A stretch of DNA of 64,000 nt from Pseudomonas sp. B21-015. GTDB taxonomy: Bacteria; Pseudomonadota; Gammaproteobacteria; Pseudomonadales; Pseudomonadaceae. Both the position numbers and the translations under genes were made by a program. Positions 26,597-37,572 of the stretch are shown piece by piece. Where the stretch lies: contig NZ_CP087196.1 in NCBI RefSeq assembly GCF_024749285.1, positions 6,200,001-6,264,000 on the forward strand. The letters run 5' to 3'. The number at the start of each line of letters is the position of its first letter. The first letter of the stretch is position 1. The notes beneath the pieces were generated by a model, which was not told the origin of the DNA, did not search any database, and worked only from the letters and a program-made list of their open reading frames with translations.

Positions 26597-27910
26597 TCAG
26601 ACAGCATCCCGCGGCAACATCAACCCAAGCGGCAACCGCACCCGCGCTTCCAGCCCGCCACCGGACCGGTTGCGCAACTCGACATTGCCGCCATGCATCG
26701 AAGCGATCCGCTTCACGATCGCCAACCCCAACCCGGTCCCCTTCCCACCCCGGGCACGATCACCACGGGTGAACGGGTTGAAGATCGCCTCCAGTTCCGA
26801 CGGATCGATCCCCGCCCCACGGTCCATGACACTCAGCACCACATACGGTGCGCTGGTATCCCCGGACACATAAGCCGCCACTTCCACTCCACTGCCGGCG
26901 TGATGCAAGGCATTCCCGATCAGGTTGTTCAGCAGCCGCTTCATCGACACCCGACGCAGCGGGAACGGCTGGATCGGCTCCAGGCGCAAGTGCACTTTCT
27001 CTTCGTTCTGGTTGTACGGCGCGGCGACTTCGCGAACCAGATCGCTCAGGTCCACTTCTTCCACCGACTCGTCACGTCCATCACGAATGAACGCCAGGAA
27101 CTGGTCGAGAATCGCGTCCATGTCTTCGATGTCGCGGATCATGTCATCCGTCAGGTCGCTGTGGTCGCCCATCAGCTCCAGGGACAGCCGCAAACGGGTC
27201 AGAGGCGTGCGCAGGTCGTGGGACACCCCGGCCAGCATCAGCTCGCGCTCGCGACCAGCCTGTTCGACGTCTTCGGCCATCTGGTTGAAGGCGCGATAGA
27301 CCTCGGTCATCTCGCTCGGTGTATCACTGATCGGCAGGCGCACGCTGCGGCCCTGACCGAGTTGCCTCGCGGCATAGACCAGACGTTTCAGTGGTTGATT
27401 GAGCTGGCTGACGAAAATCCACGCCGAGGCGGTCGACAGCAGACCAATGGCGAGGAACCAGCCGAGCACGTTCCAGATTTTCTGGCCGCGCAACGGATGC
27501 GGGTACAGCGGCACTTTCAGCCAGCCATCGCCCAGGCTGGGCGCCCGGACCCACAGCGCCGGCGGGGAATGCATGCGTAATCGGACTTCGGTGTCGGCAC
27601 CCAGCTCCGCCTGCATCTGCCGCTGATAGATCTCGCTGTACGGCCAGTGTTGTTCGCCTTCCGGCACACCGGCGCCGACGACCCGAATCAGGGTCGCAGC
27701 ATCGGCAATCCTGGCGCGGTTTTCTTCATCGGCAGCCCAATAGGCACGCAGTGTCAGGGCGACGCCGTGGCTGTATTGGCGGTCCACCAGCACGTCTTCG
27801 TTCATCAACAGATAAACCAGGGTCAGCGCCTTGGAGAACAGGACGACGATCAGCACCAGCCACAGGGTGCGGGAGAAGAAGCTCTGGGGGAACCAAACAG
27901 GGGTTTTCAT
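26597..27910 (-). CDS. envZ: EnvZ/AmgS-type sensor histidine kinase
   Basis: A 437-residue membrane kinase. Two transmembrane helices (about residues 12-33 and 160-180) enclose a periplasmic domain. HAMP follows (LNQPLKRLVYAARQLGQGRS), then the H-box MLAGVSHDLRTPLTRLRLSL, and the ATPase region with GLGLAIVKRIASMHGG. It pairs with the OmpR-type regulator upstream. The P. aeruginosa orthologue pair AmgRS governs aminoglycoside tolerance and envelope stress. Confidence 0.92.
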   Translation of the reverse strand: MKTPVWFPQSFFSRTLWLVLIVVLFSKALTLVYLLMNEDVLVDRQYSHGVALTLRAYWAADEENRARIADAATLIRVVGAGVPEGEQHWPYSEIYQRQMQAELGADTEVRLRMHSPPALWVRAPSLGDGWLKVPLYPHPLRGQKIWNVLGWFLAIGLLSTASAWIFVSQLNQPLKRLVYAARQLGQGRSVRLPISDTPSEMTEVYRAFNQMAEDVEQAGRERELMLAGVSHDLRTPLTRLRLSLELMGDHSDLTDDMIRDIEDMDAILDQFLAFIRDGRDESVEEVDLSDLVREVAAPYNQNEEKVHLRLEPIQPFPLRRVSMKRLLNNLIGNALHHAGSGVEVAAYVSGDTSAPYVVLSVMDRGAGIDPSELEAIFNPFTRGDRARGGKGTGLGLAIVKRIASMHGGNVELRNRSGGGLEARVRLPLGLMLPRDAV

Positions 27911-27928
27911 GGATAACCGCTACACACT

Positions 27929-28018
27929 TGCAGGAGCGAGCGATGCTCGCATATTGCGGATCGCGAGTCTGCGGGCAAGGTCCTCTGACCCGCTGCCCAC
28001 AAGACCCGCTCCTACAAA
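27929..28018. repeat. Diverged REP-like palindromes between ompR and envZ
   Basis: CAGGAGCGAGCGATGCTCGC at the left and GACCCGCTCCTAC at the right are weak inverse matches. They separate the two genes, which otherwise run as one operon on the minus strand. Confidence 0.45.
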
Positions 28019-28025
28019 TCGCCGA

Positions 28026-28766
28026 TCACTTGGTGGCGGCGCCATCCGGAACGAACACGTAGCCCACGCCCCAGACAGTCTGGATGTAGCGCGGTTTGGA
28101 CGGATCGGGCTCGATCATCCGGCGCAGACGGGAGATCTGCACGTCGATGGAACGCTCCAGGGCATCCCACTCGCGGCCACGGGCCAGGTTCATCAGTTTG
28201 TCGCGGGTCAGCGGCTGACGGGCATTCATGACCAGGGCCTTGAGCACCGCGAACTCACCGGTGGTGAGCATGTGCACTTCGTCACCGCGCTTGAGTTCGC
28301 GGGTGGCCAGGGACAGCACGTAATCACCGAAGGTCACGTTTTCGTCTTCGCTGCCCGGCGCGCCCGGCACCGGTGCCGCCTGGCGCCGCAGCACCGCTTT
28401 GACCCGGGCCATCAGCTCGTCCGGGTTGAACGGCTTGGCCAGGTAATCGTCGGCGCCCAGTTCCAGGCCCTTGATGCGGCTCAGCTCGTCGCCCTTGGCG
28501 GTGAGCATGATGATCGGAATCTGATTGTTCGCCGTGCGCAGGCGGCGGCAGGCGGTCAGGCCGTCTTCGCCGGGCAGCATCAGGTCGAGGACGACCAGGT
28601 TGAACACTTCACGCGCCAGCAGGCGGTCCATCTGTTCGGTGTTCGGTACGGCGCGGGCACGGTAGCCCTTGCTGACGAAAAAACGTTCCAGCAGGCTGCT
28701 CAGCCCCGGATCGTCGTCAACGATAAGAATTTTTTCGCCTTCAGCAGTTTGTGCAGTGCTGCTCAT
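28026..28766 (-). CDS. ompR: OmpR/AmgR-type response regulator
   Basis: A 246-residue regulator. The receiver domain (about 12-125) has the acidic pair DDD (IVDDDPGLSS) and the phospho-acceptor Asp in LVVLDLMLPGEDG. The winged-helix DNA-binding domain (about 150-240) includes FAVLKALVMNARQPLTRDKL and VWGVGYVFVPDG. It is transcribed first, with envZ 115 bases downstream. Confidence 0.94.
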   Translation of the reverse strand: MSSTAQTAEGEKILIVDDDPGLSSLLERFFVSKGYRARAVPNTEQMDRLLAREVFNLVVLDLMLPGEDGLTACRRLRTANNQIPIIMLTAKGDELSRIKGLELGADDYLAKPFNPDELMARVKAVLRRQAAPVPGAPGSEDENVTFGDYVLSLATRELKRGDEVHMLTTGEFAVLKALVMNARQPLTRDKLMNLARGREWDALERSIDVQISRLRRMIEPDPSKPRYIQTVWGVGYVFVPDGAATK

Positions 28767-28912
28767 TGGATGCTCCTTTGATCTCGGTGCGCATTATGGC
28801 CTAGCTGCCGTTATACGCACCGTGTGCATTGTTAGCAGATTTTTCCTTCACCGCCAGAAAGCCGGGCATTGTGCCTACAGCCAGTGATGCCCCCGAATGT
28901 CAGAACGCTGGT

Positions 28913-28918
28913 TATAAT
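28913..28918 (+). promoter_or_regulatory. Possible -10 element upstream of tex
   Basis: A consensus TATAAT lies 208 bases before the tex ATG in the 359-base divergent ompR/tex region. No good -35 match is seen at the proper distance, so this is tentative. Nothing else was recognised in this intergenic stretch. Confidence 0.4.
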
Positions 28919-29125
28919 GCGCGGCCTTTTGTGTCAGGCAACGTCTGATCGTTACTGCTGGTAGCCGCTCTTTTTTCATGGCGCTGGCAGTAATTGTTCG
29001 ATTTCACGGGTCAACGGGAAGCCTGTTGATCCAGGTAGCGGCGCACGCCAGGCCGCTCAACCAGACTCGCCGAGCCTTTATTTTTGCGCCTGCGAGCCTG
29101 CTTTCACAATTTGTCAGGTGGTTTT

Positions 29126-31450
29126 ATGGACAGCATCAACAGCCGCATCGCCGAGGAACTCGGCGTACGCCCACAACAGGTCGAAGCGGCCGTCGCGCTA
29201 CTCGATGAAGGCTCCACGGTGCCCTTCATCGCCCGCTACCGGAAAGAAGTGACCGGCAGCCTCGATGACACGCAATTGCGTCATCTGGAAGAGCGTCTGC
29301 GCTACCTGCGAGAACTCGATGAACGGCGTATCAGCATCCTTGCCAGCATCGAAGAGCAAGGCAAGCTGACCCCGCAACTTGAGCGCGACATCAAACTCGC
29401 CGACACCAAGACCCGCCTCGAAGACTTGTACCTGCCGTACAAGCAGAAGCGCCGCACCAAGGGCCAGATCGCCCTGGAAGCCGGCCTCGGCGAGCTGGCC
29501 GACGGTTTGTTCAACGATCCGACCCTGAGCCCGGAAACCGAAGCCGCGCGCTTCATCGACGCCGAAAAGGGCGTGGCCGATGTGAAAGCCGCCCTGGAAG
29601 GCGCCAAGTACATCCTCATGGAGCGCTTCGCCGAAGACGCTGGCCTGCTGGACAAGTTGCGCAACTACCTCAAGCAGGAAGCCACCCTCAGTGCCCGCGT
29701 GATCGCCGGCAAGGAAGAGGAAGGCGCCAAATTCCGCGACTACTTCGAGCACGACGAACCGCTGAAAAGCATGCCATCGCACCGCGCGCTGGCGATTTTC
29801 CGTGGCCGCAACGAAGGCATTCTGAGCTCCGCGCTGAAAGTCGGCGACGAGCTGCCGGGCACCATGCACCCGTGCGAAGGCATGATCGGTCAGCAATTCG
29901 GCATCCAGAACCAGAACCGCGCCGCCGACAAATGGCTGGGCGAAGTGGTGCGCTGGACCTGGAAGGTCAAGCTCTACACGCACCTGGAAACCGACCTGCT
30001 GGGTGAGTTGCGCGATGGCGCGGAAACCGAAGCGATCAACGTGTTCGCCCACAACCTGCACGACTTGCTGCTGGCCGCGCCGGCCGGCCCCCGCGCAACG
30101 CTGGGCCTCGACCCGGGCCTGCGCACCGGTTGCAAGGTCGCCGTGGTCGACTCCACCGGCAAGCTGCTGGACCACGCCACGGTTTACCCCCACGTGCCGC
30201 ACAACAAGTGGGACCAGACCCTCGCCGTGCTCGCCGCCCTGTGCGCCAAGCATTCGGTAGACCTGATCGCCATCGGCAACGGCACCGCCAGCCGCGAAAC
30301 CGACAAGCTCGCCGCTGAGCTGATCAAAAAATACCCAGCCATGAAGATGACCAAAGTCATGGTCTCCGAGGCCGGTGCATCGGTGTACTCGGCGTCGGAA
30401 CTGGCCTCCAAGGAATTCCCGGACCTGGACGTGTCGATCCGTGGCGCGGTGTCGATTGCCCGTCGCTTGCAGGATCCGCTGGCTGAACTGGTGAAGATCG
30501 ATCCGAAATCCATCGGCGTCGGCCAATACCAGCACGACGTGTCGCAGCTGAAACTGGCGCGCGGCCTGGACGCAGTAGTCGAAGACTGCGTGAACGCCGT
30601 GGGTGTGGACGTCAACACCGCCTCCGTGGCGTTGCTGGCACGTATCTCCGGCCTCAACGCGACCCTGGCGCAGAACATCGTCAGCCACCGCGACGAGCAC
30701 GGTGCGTTCAAAACCCGTGCGGCGTTGAAGAAAGTCGCCCGTCTGGGTGAAAAAACCTTCGAACAGGCCGCCGGTTTCCTGCGCGTGATGAACGGCGACA
30801 ACCCGCTGGATTCATCCGCGGTTCACCCGGAAGCCTATCCGCTGGTGCAACGCATCGCCGCCGAAACCGACCGCGACATTCGCTCGCTGATCGGCGACGC
30901 CACGTTCCTCAAGCGCCTGGACCCGAAGAAGTACACCGACGAAACCTTCGGCCTGCCGACGGTCACCGACATTCTGCAAGAGCTGGAAAAACCCGGCCGC
31001 GACCCGCGTCCCGAGTTCAAGACCGCCGAGTTCCAGGAGGGCGTCGAAGACCTCAAGGACTTGCAACCGGGCATGATCCTCGAAGGCGTCGTCACCAACG
31101 TGACCAACTTCGGCGCGTTCGTCGACATCGGCGTGCATCAGGACGGTTTGGTGCATATCTCCGCGCTTTCGGAGAAGTTCATCAAGGATCCGCGCGAAGC
31201 GGTGAAGGCCGGTGACGTGGTCAAGGTGAAGGTCATGGAAGTCGACATCCCGCGCAAACGCGTTGGCTTGTCGATGCGCATGAGCGATACCCCGGGCGAG
31301 AAGATCGATGGCGCTCGCGGTGCACGTCCGGGTTCGGCACCGCGCCAATCCCAGAACAGCGCACCGCGCAAGGAAACCACCGCAGCGGCCCCTTCCAACA
31401 ACGCCATGGCGTCGCTGTTCGCCAACGCCAAGCAGTTGAAGAAACGCTGA
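29126..31450 (+). CDS. tex: Transcription accessory protein Tex
   Basis: A 774-residue nucleic-acid-binding protein. It has the N-terminal Tex helical domain, a YqgF-like RNase H fold region ([20 protein letters not shown]), helix-hairpin-helix repeats ([20 protein letters not shown]) and a C-terminal S1 domain at about residues 643-715 ([20 protein letters not shown]). The C-terminal tail is low complexity. The ATG at 29126 ([14 protein letters not shown]) follows CAGGTGG and is the conserved start. The gene abuts the next thioesterase (TGATG). Confidence 0.95.
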   Translation: MDSINSRIAEELGVRPQQVEAAVALLDEGSTVPFIARYRKEVTGSLDDTQLRHLEERLRYLRELDERRISILASIEEQGKLTPQLERDIKLADTKTRLEDLYLPYKQKRRTKGQIALEAGLGELADGLFNDPTLSPETEAARFIDAEKGVADVKAALEGAKYILMERFAEDAGLLDKLRNYLKQEATLSARVIAGKEEEGAKFRDYFEHDEPLKSMPSHRALAIFRGRNEGILSSALKVGDELPGTMHPCEGMIGQQFGIQNQNRAADKWLGEVVRWTWKVKLYTHLETDLLGELRDGAETEAINVFAHNLHDLLLAAPAGPRATLGLDPGLRTGCKVAVVDSTGKLLDHATVYPHVPHNKWDQTLAVLAALCAKHSVDLIAIGNGTASRETDKLAAELIKKYPAMKMTKVMVSEAGASVYSASELASKEFPDLDVSIRGAVSIARRLQDPLAELVKIDPKSIGVGQYQHDVSQLKLARGLDAVVEDCVNAVGVDVNTASVALLARISGLNATLAQNIVSHRDEHGAFKTRAALKKVARLGEKTFEQAAGFLRVMNGDNPLDSSAVHPEAYPLVQRIAAETDRDIRSLIGDATFLKRLDPKKYTDETFGLPTVTDILQELEKPGRDPRPEFKTAEFQEGVEDLKDLQPGMILEGVVTNVTNFGAFVDIGVHQDGLVHISALSEKFIKDPREAVKAGDVVKVKVMEVDIPRKRVGLSMRMSDTPGEKIDGARGARPGSAPRQSQNSAPRKETTAAAPSNNAMASLFANAKQLKKR

Positions 31451-31833
31451 TGGACATCCCGGCCGGCTTGACCGAAAGCGCGTTTTTCAAGCTGCTGGGC
31501 TGTCGCTTGCACAGCCTGGAAACCGGGGTGGCGCAAGTCGCCCTGGCGCTGGCACCGGAGCTGCGCAATCGCGGCGGCAAGCTGCACGGCGGGGCCTTGT
31601 TCAGTCTGGTGGACATTGCCATGGGGCTGGCCTGTTCCAGCACCCATGGCTTTGACCAGCAGAGCGCGACCATCGAGTGCAAGATCAACTACATCCGCGC
31701 CGTCGCTGACGGTGAAGTGATGTGCACGGCACGGGTAATCCACCCGGGCCGCCGCACGCTGGTGGTCGAAGCCGATGTGATGCAAGGCGACAAACTGGTC
31801 GCAAAAGCACAAGGCACGTTCGCAGTCCTGTAG
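31450..31833 (+). CDS. PaaI-type hot-dog thioesterase
   Basis: A 127-residue thioesterase. The motif GGKLHGGALFSLVDIAMGLA is the PaaI signature with the catalytic acid in LVDIAMG. The ATG overlaps the tex stop codon, so the two are translationally coupled. The acyl-CoA substrate is not known. In P. aeruginosa a thioesterase gene is also found between tex and gshA. Confidence 0.9.
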   Translation: MDIPAGLTESAFFKLLGCRLHSLETGVAQVALALAPELRNRGGKLHGGALFSLVDIAMGLACSSTHGFDQQSATIECKINYIRAVADGEVMCTARVIHPGRRTLVVEADVMQGDKLVAKAQGTFAVL

Positions 31834-31890
31834 CTCCCTGCCATCGATTTAGGTTAATTTCGGCGCTGTGACTGCAGCGCTGGAGTTTTC

Positions 31891-31980
31891 TGTGGGAGCG
31901 AGCCTGCTCGCGAAGGCGGTGTGCCAGGCGACTTTAATGTTGACCGACACTCCCTCTTCGCGAGCAGGCTCGCTCCCACA
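31891..31980. repeat. REPIN
   Basis: TGTGGGAGCGAGCCTGCTCG and the inverse CGAGCAGGCTCGCTCCCACA, 90 bases end to end, between the thioesterase gene and gshA. Confidence 0.92.
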
Positions 31981-32089
31981 GGGATTGTGGCGTTCCAAAA
32001 CCAGGCGAAAACGCCAGTTTCAACTTCACCCTTGTAGACCGTCTTGCCCACCCCCATATTGGGGCGAACGACGCGTGAAGGAATCCAAC

Positions 32090-33673
32090 TTGAGCGAACT
32101 TCTCAACCGCCGCCTGGCTCTGCTCGGCGAGCGCGCTAACCTCTCTCTGCTCGAACAGTGCCTTCACGGCATCGAACGTGAATGCCTGCGCGTGACCGGC
32201 GATGGTCGCCTGGCGCAAACGCCGCACCCTGAAGAACTGGGTTCCGCGCTGACCAACGAAAAAATCACCACCGACTATTCCGAGTCGCTGCTGGAGTTCA
32301 TCACGCCCGCCCTGCCCGACCCGGCGGACACCCTGGCGAGCCTCGACAGCATTCACCGTTTTGCCTACAGCAAGCTTGGCAACGAGTACCTGTGGAGTCC
32401 ATCGATGCCGTGCCCGTTGCCGGCCGAGGAAGACATCCCGATCGCCTATTACGGCACCTCCAACATCGGTCAGCTCAAGTACGTCTATCGCAAGGGCCTG
32501 GCCCTGCGTTACGGCAAGACCATGCAGTGCATCGCCGGGATTCACTACAACTTTTCCCTGCCGGAAAAGCTCTGGCCACTGCTCAAAGAGGCTGAAGGCT
32601 TTGACGGCACCGATCGCGATTACCAATCGTCGGCCTACATCGCGCTGATCCGCAACTTCCGCCGCTACAGCTGGCTGCTGATGTACCTGTTCGGCGCCTC
32701 GCCTGCGCTGGACGCCGGTTTCCTGCGCGGTCGTTCGCACCAGTTGGAACAACTGGACCCGGACACCTTGTACCTGCCGTACGCCACCAGCCTGCGCATG
32801 AGCGATCTGGGTTACCAGAGCAACGCCCAGGCCGGTTTGACGCCGTGCTACAACGACCTGTCAAGCTACACCGACAGCCTGCGCAAAGCGGTGGCCACGC
32901 CTTACCCGCCGTACGTCGAGGTCGGTACACACCAGGACGGCGAGTGGGTTCAGCTCAACACCAACATCCTGCAGATCGAAAACGAGTATTACTCCAACAT
33001 CCGCCCGAAACGCGTGACCTACACCGGCGAACGGCCGATTCAGGCGCTGGTGGCCCGTGGCATCCAGTACGTCGAAGTACGTTGCCTGGACATCAACCCG
33101 TTCCTGCCGATGGGCATCGACCTCACCGAATCGCGGTTCCTCGACGCGTTCCTGCTGTACTGCGCGCTGAACGACAGCCCGCTGTTGACCAGTACCAGTT
33201 GCGGCAACGCGACCTCGAACTTCCTCAGCGTGGTCAAGGAAGGTCGTCGTCCGGGCCTGCAATTGCAACGCGACGGGCACCCGGTAGACCTGAAGGAATG
33301 GGCCGGCGAACTGCTGGAAAAGATTGCGCCATTGGCGGCGTTGCTGGATCAGAGCCATGGCGGCGATGCCCACAGCAAGGCGCTGGACGCACAACGGGCC
33401 AAGGTCAAGGACTCGTCCCTGACGCCTTCGGCTCAGGTGCTGGCGGCGATGGCCGAGCACAAGGAAAGCTTTGCTCAGTTCTCCCTGCGTCAGAGCCAAG
33501 CGCATGCTGAGTTCTTCCGCAGCGAACCGCTTTCAAGCGAAGACCAGGCTAAATTTGAAGAACTGGCGCGCTCGTCGCTGGCTCAACAAGTGACGCTTGA
33601 ACAGAACGAAGTCGGCGATTTCGATGTGTTTGTCGGGTCGTATCAGGCGAGCATTCTGGCGATCAGTAATTAG
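32090..33673 (+). CDS. gshA: Glutamate-cysteine ligase
   Basis: A 527-residue gamma-glutamylcysteine synthetase, the first enzyme of glutathione synthesis. Family segments include [33 protein letters not shown] (metal/glutamate site), [20 protein letters not shown] and [12 protein letters not shown]. The start is a TTG at 32090 preceded by AAGGA at the right spacing; this gives the usual length and the N-terminus [20 protein letters not shown]. Longer in-frame readings run through the REPIN and are unlikely. Confidence 0.94.
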   Translation: MSELLNRRLALLGERANLSLLEQCLHGIERECLRVTGDGRLAQTPHPEELGSALTNEKITTDYSESLLEFITPALPDPADTLASLDSIHRFAYSKLGNEYLWSPSMPCPLPAEEDIPIAYYGTSNIGQLKYVYRKGLALRYGKTMQCIAGIHYNFSLPEKLWPLLKEAEGFDGTDRDYQSSAYIALIRNFRRYSWLLMYLFGASPALDAGFLRGRSHQLEQLDPDTLYLPYATSLRMSDLGYQSNAQAGLTPCYNDLSSYTDSLRKAVATPYPPYVEVGTHQDGEWVQLNTNILQIENEYYSNIRPKRVTYTGERPIQALVARGIQYVEVRCLDINPFLPMGIDLTESRFLDAFLLYCALNDSPLLTSTSCGNATSNFLSVVKEGRRPGLQLQRDGHPVDLKEWAGELLEKIAPLAALLDQSHGGDAHSKALDAQRAKVKDSSLTPSAQVLAAMAEHKESFAQFSLRQSQAHAEFFRSEPLSSEDQAKFEELARSSLAQQVTLEQNEVGDFDVFVGSYQASILAISN

Positions 33674-33683
33674 ACGCAAACCT

Positions 33684-33814
33684 CTGTGGCGAGGGAGCTT
33701 GCTCCCGTTCGGCTGCGCAGCAGCCGTAAAATCTGCGACCGTGTTCGATCAGACACACCTTCGCTGTTTTTGGGAGTCCTTCGGCCTCCAGCGGGAGCAA
33801 GCTCCCTCGCCACA
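33684..33814. repeat. REPIN, TGTGGCGAGGGAGC family
   Basis: CTGTGGCGAGGGAGCTTGCT and the inverse AGCAAGCTCCCTCGCCACAA. It separates gshA from the taurine operon. The AT-rich 135 bases after it are the likely tauA promoter region. Confidence 0.92.
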
Positions 33815-33950
33815 AAAACGATATACAACTATTCTCTCTTAGAATTTTCCGCTCATAAGGTAATTCGAAAAAGTTATTTATTTTCGGATTCTTATATCAT
33901 TTAGTCTCCTTTTCACGCCGACTCTCGGTCGCCTGACAAGGAGCTTCCCG

Positions 33951-34928
33951 ATGAAACTGACTTCCCCTCTTCGCCTTCTGGCCGCCGCGTTTCTGGCTTC
34001 AGCGAGTCTCCTGGCTCAGGCGGCAGACGTGACCGTCGCCTACCAGACCACCGTCGACCCGGCGAAAGTCGCCCAGGTCGACGGCGCCTACGAAAAAGCC
34101 ACCAAAGCCAACATCGACTGGCGCAAATTCGACAACGGTGCCGACATCATTGCCGCCATCGCTTCCGGCGACGTGCAGATCGGCTACCTCGGTTCCAGCC
34201 CCCTGACGGCTGCAATCACCCGCAAAGTCCCGGTGGAAACCTTCCTCATCGCCACCCAGATCGGCGCCGCTGAAGCACTGGTCGCCCGCGACGGTTCCGG
34301 GATCAAGACCCCGCAAGACCTGATCGGCAAAAAAGTCGCCGTACCGTTTGTATCCACCGGCCACTACAGCCTGCTGGCCGCGCTGAAACACTGGAACATT
34401 GATCCCTCGAAAGTCACCGTCCTCAACCTCGCGCCACCCGCGATCATTGCTGCATGGAAACGCGGTGATATCGACGCCACCTACGTGTGGGACCCGGCCC
34501 TCGGCGTGGCCAAGGAAAACGGCAAAGTGCTGATCACCTCGGGCGAGTTGGCCAAGTTCGGCGCACCGACTTTCGATGCCTGGATCGTGCGTAAGGATTT
34601 CGCCGAGAAGCACCCGGAAATCGTCACCGCGTTCGCCAAAGTGACCCTCGATGCCTACGCCGACTACCGCAAAGACCCGAAAGCCTGGCTGGCCAATCAA
34701 AGCAATGTCGACAAACTGGTGAAACTCTCCGGCGCCAAGGCCAGCGACATTCCGTTGCTGCTGCAAGGCAACGTTTTCCCGCTGGCGGCTGATCAGGTGA
34801 TCACCCTTGGCGCGCCGACCACCAAGGCCATCACCGACACCGCTGTGTTCCTCAAGGAACAGGGCAAGGTCGAGGCCGTGCTGCCGGACTACGCGCCGTA
34901 CGTCAGCGCCAAGTACATCACCAACTGA
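33951..34928 (+). CDS. tauA: Taurine ABC transporter, periplasmic binding protein
   Basis: A 325-residue substrate-binding protein with a signal peptide ([16 protein letters not shown], cleavage before ADVTVAYQT). The NMT1/SsuA-like fold is evident from [20 protein letters not shown] and [19 protein letters not shown]. It begins tauABCD, a unit induced in sulfate-starved cells to take taurine as a sulfur source. The ATG is preceded by AAGGAG. Confidence 0.93.
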   Translation: MKLTSPLRLLAAAFLASASLLAQAADVTVAYQTTVDPAKVAQVDGAYEKATKANIDWRKFDNGADIIAAIASGDVQIGYLGSSPLTAAITRKVPVETFLIATQIGAAEALVARDGSGIKTPQDLIGKKVAVPFVSTGHYSLLAALKHWNIDPSKVTVLNLAPPAIIAAWKRGDIDATYVWDPALGVAKENGKVLITSGELAKFGAPTFDAWIVRKDFAEKHPEIVTAFAKVTLDAYADYRKDPKAWLANQSNVDKLVKLSGAKASDIPLLLQGNVFPLAADQVITLGAPTTKAITDTAVFLKEQGKVEAVLPDYAPYVSAKYITN

Positions 34929-34944
34929 TCGGGAGTTAACCGCG

Positions 34945-35739
34945 ATGGCTTTGCTACAGCTGGAACGCATCAGCGCACAGTACCCAGGCGCAGCGGAACC
35001 GGTGCTGGCGGATATTTCCCTGAGCCTTGGGCCCCAGCAGTTGCTGGTCGCCCTCGGCCCGTCCGGCAGTGGCAAGACCTCGCTGTTGAACCTGATTGCC
35101 GGTTTCGTCGAGCCCAGCGCCGGGCGCATCACCCTTGACGGCGTGCCGGTCAAAGGCCCGAGCGCCGAGCGCGGCGTGGTGTTCCAGGACGACGCCCTGC
35201 TGCCCTGGCAGGACGTGCTGGCCAACGTCGGTTTCGGCCTGGAACTGGCCGGCACTTCGCGGGAAAAACGTGAACAGCGCGCCCGGGAAATGCTCGCGCT
35301 GGTGGACCTTTGCGGTTTCGAAAACCGCCGGATCTGGCAACTCTCGGGCGGGCAGAAACAACGTGTCGGCCTGGCTCGCGCCCTCGCCGCCGACCCTCGG
35401 GTGTTGCTGATGGACGAACCCTTCGGCGCCCTTGACGCCTTCACCCGTGAACAGATGCAGGAGCTGTTGCTGCAAGTCTGGCAGCGCACCGCCAAACCAG
35501 TGTTCCTGATTACCCACGACATTGAAGAAGCAGTGTTCCTCGCCACCGACCTGATTCTGTTGGCGCCCAACCCCGGGCAAATCGTCGAGCGTCTGAGCCT
35601 GGATTTCGGTCAGCGTTACGCTACCGGCGAATCGGCGCGGGCGATCAAATCCGACCCGCGCTTTATCGAAACCCGCGAACACGTGCTCGCCAAAGTGTTC
35701 TCCCAACGCAGCGCCGTCCAGCGGCAGGAGCGCGCATGA
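34945..35739 (+). CDS. tauB: Taurine ABC transporter ATPase
   Basis: A 264-residue ABC ATPase: Walker A GPSGSGKT (near residue 38), signature [15 protein letters not shown], Walker [12 protein letters not shown], and switch His in [15 protein letters not shown]. It follows tauA by 16 bases and overlaps tauC by 4. Confidence 0.94.
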   Translation: MALLQLERISAQYPGAAEPVLADISLSLGPQQLLVALGPSGSGKTSLLNLIAGFVEPSAGRITLDGVPVKGPSAERGVVFQDDALLPWQDVLANVGFGLELAGTSREKREQRAREMLALVDLCGFENRRIWQLSGGQKQRVGLARALAADPRVLLMDEPFGALDAFTREQMQELLLQVWQRTAKPVFLITHDIEEAVFLATDLILLAPNPGQIVERLSLDFGQRYATGESARAIKSDPRFIETREHVLAKVFSQRSAVQRQERA

Positions 35740-36584
35740 GCACTTATGAAGTTCCCGCCGCCACGGTGAAACCAGGCTCAAAGGTGAAGAGCTCGGCGGT
35801 AATTGCGCTGCGTCGCAGTTTGAACACGCGCTGGATCAGCGTACTGACGTTGGTCGCCCTCGTTACCATTTGGTGGGCCGTCACGGCCACAGGTTTGATC
35901 GAACCGCTGTTCCTGCCGCCGCCGTCCGCCGTGCTGCAAAAAGGCTGGCTACTGATAACCACCGGCTACATGGATTCGACCTTGTGGCAGCACTTGGGCG
36001 CGAGCCTCAGCCGTATCGGCCTGGGCCTGGGCTTTGCGGTGCTGACCGCCGTGCCGGTAGGCATTGCCATCGGCCACAACCGCATCGCTCGCGGCATTCT
36101 CGATCCGCTGATCGAGTTCTATCGCCCGATCCCGCCCTTGGCTTATCTGCCACTGATCGTGATCTGGTGTGGCATCGGTGAGTTGTCGAAAGTCTTGCTG
36201 ATTTACCTGGCGATCTTCGCCCCGATCGCCATCGCCACCGCCACCGGCGTGCGCACCGTCGACCCGGCCAAATTGCGCGCCGCGCAGTCGCTGGGCGCGA
36301 CTCGGGCACAGTTGATTCGCCATGTGATTCTGCCCAGTGCCCTGCCGGACATTTTGACCGGCGTGCGCATTGGTCTGGGTGTGGGTTGGTCGACGCTGGT
36401 GGCTGCCGAGTTGATCGCCGCCACCAGCGGTTTGGGGTTCATGGTGCAGTCGGCCGCGCAGTTCCTGGTCACCGATGTGGTGGTGCTGGGGATTCTGGTG
36501 ATCGCGCTGATCGCCTTCGCCATGGAAATGGGCCTGCGCGCGCTGCAACGCAAACTGGTGCCATGGCACGGCCAGGCTCACTAA
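35736..36584 (+). CDS. tauC: Taurine ABC transporter permease
   Basis: A 282-residue inner-membrane permease with about six hydrophobic helices and the EAA-type cytoplasmic loop ([20 protein letters not shown]) that docks with TauB. It is coupled to tauB by an ATGA overlap. Confidence 0.93.
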   Translation: MSTYEVPAATVKPGSKVKSSAVIALRRSLNTRWISVLTLVALVTIWWAVTATGLIEPLFLPPPSAVLQKGWLLITTGYMDSTLWQHLGASLSRIGLGLGFAVLTAVPVGIAIGHNRIARGILDPLIEFYRPIPPLAYLPLIVIWCGIGELSKVLLIYLAIFAPIAIATATGVRTVDPAKLRAAQSLGATRAQLIRHVILPSALPDILTGVRIGLGVGWSTLVAAELIAATSGLGFMVQSAAQFLVTDVVVLGILVIALIAFAMEMGLRALQRKLVPWHGQAH

Positions 36585-36606
36585 GCCTTTTTTGAAGAGA
36601 ACCATC

Positions 36607-37449
36607 ATGAGCCACCCGACCATTGTCCCTTTAAGCTCCGCCCTCGGCGCGCAAATCAGCGGCATCGATATCAGCCAGCCGCTGAACGTTGAGCAACGCG
36701 ACGCCATCGAACAAGCGCTGCTCAAACATCAAGTGCTGTTCTTCCGCGACCAGCCGATCGAGCCGCAACAGCAAGCGCGATTCGCCGCCTATTTCGGCGA
36801 CCTGCACATTCACCCGATCTACCCGAACGTGCCGGAGCAGCCGGAAGTGCTGATCCTCGACACCGCTGTCACCGACGTGCGAGACAACGCGATTTGGCAC
36901 ACCGACGTGACCTTCCTGCCGACCCCGGCCATGGGCGCGGTGCTCAGCGCCAAACTGCTGCCGGAATTTGGCGGCGACACGCTGTGGGCCAGTGGTATTG
37001 CGGCGTATGAAGCACTGTCCGCACCGATGAAAACCTTGCTCGAAGGGCTGACCGCCACTCACGATTTCACCCGCTCGTTCCCGCTGGAGCGCTATGACAA
37101 TACACCAGAAGCCTTGGTTCAGTGGGAAGAAGCCCGACGCAAGAACCCACCGCTGTCGCACCCGGTGATTCGTACCCATCCGGTAAGCGGGCGCCGGTCG
37201 TTGTTCGTCAATGAAGGGTTCACGTCGAAGATCAATGAGCTTTCGGAGACGGAAAGCGAAGTGATTCTGAAATTCTTGTTCGCCCACTCCACACGGCCAG
37301 AGTTCACCATCCGCTGGCGCTGGCAGAAAGACGACATCGCGTTTTGGGACAACCGCGTGACCCAGCACCACGCGGTCGATGATTACCGCCCGGCGCGGCG
37401 GGTGATGCAGCGGGCGACGGTGTTGGGGGATGTGCCGTTTTTTCGCTGA
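36607..37449 (+). CDS. tauD: Taurine dioxygenase
   Basis: A 280-residue Fe(II)/2-oxoglutarate dioxygenase that releases sulfite from taurine. The iron-binding facial triad is visible as HTD ([11 protein letters not shown]) and the distal His in [14 protein letters not shown]; the 2-oxoglutarate-binding Arg follows (RPARRVMQR). The ATG at 36607 is preferred over the ATG at 36592, since GAAGAGA sits before it and [14 protein letters not shown] matches the family. Confidence 0.93.
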   Translation: MSHPTIVPLSSALGAQISGIDISQPLNVEQRDAIEQALLKHQVLFFRDQPIEPQQQARFAAYFGDLHIHPIYPNVPEQPEVLILDTAVTDVRDNAIWHTDVTFLPTPAMGAVLSAKLLPEFGGDTLWASGIAAYEALSAPMKTLLEGLTATHDFTRSFPLERYDNTPEALVQWEEARRKNPPLSHPVIRTHPVSGRRSLFVNEGFTSKINELSETESEVILKFLFAHSTRPEFTIRWRWQKDDIAFWDNRVTQHHAVDDYRPARRVMQRATVLGDVPFFR

Positions 37450-37452
37450 TCC

Positions 37453-37563
37453 GATCGTTCCCACGCTCCGCGTGGGAATGCCTCAACGGACGCTCTGCGT
37501 TCGGCTCTGGATGGGACGCGGAGCGTCCCGGGCTGCATTCCCACGCGGAGCGTGGGAACGATC
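37453..37563. repeat. Paired inverted repeat, GATCGTTCCCACGC family
   Basis: GATCGTTCCCACGCTCCGCG and its exact inverse flank about 55 bases; it lies between the convergent tauD and aldo-keto reductase genes. Confidence 0.9.
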
Positions 37564-37572
37564 AGTACGGAG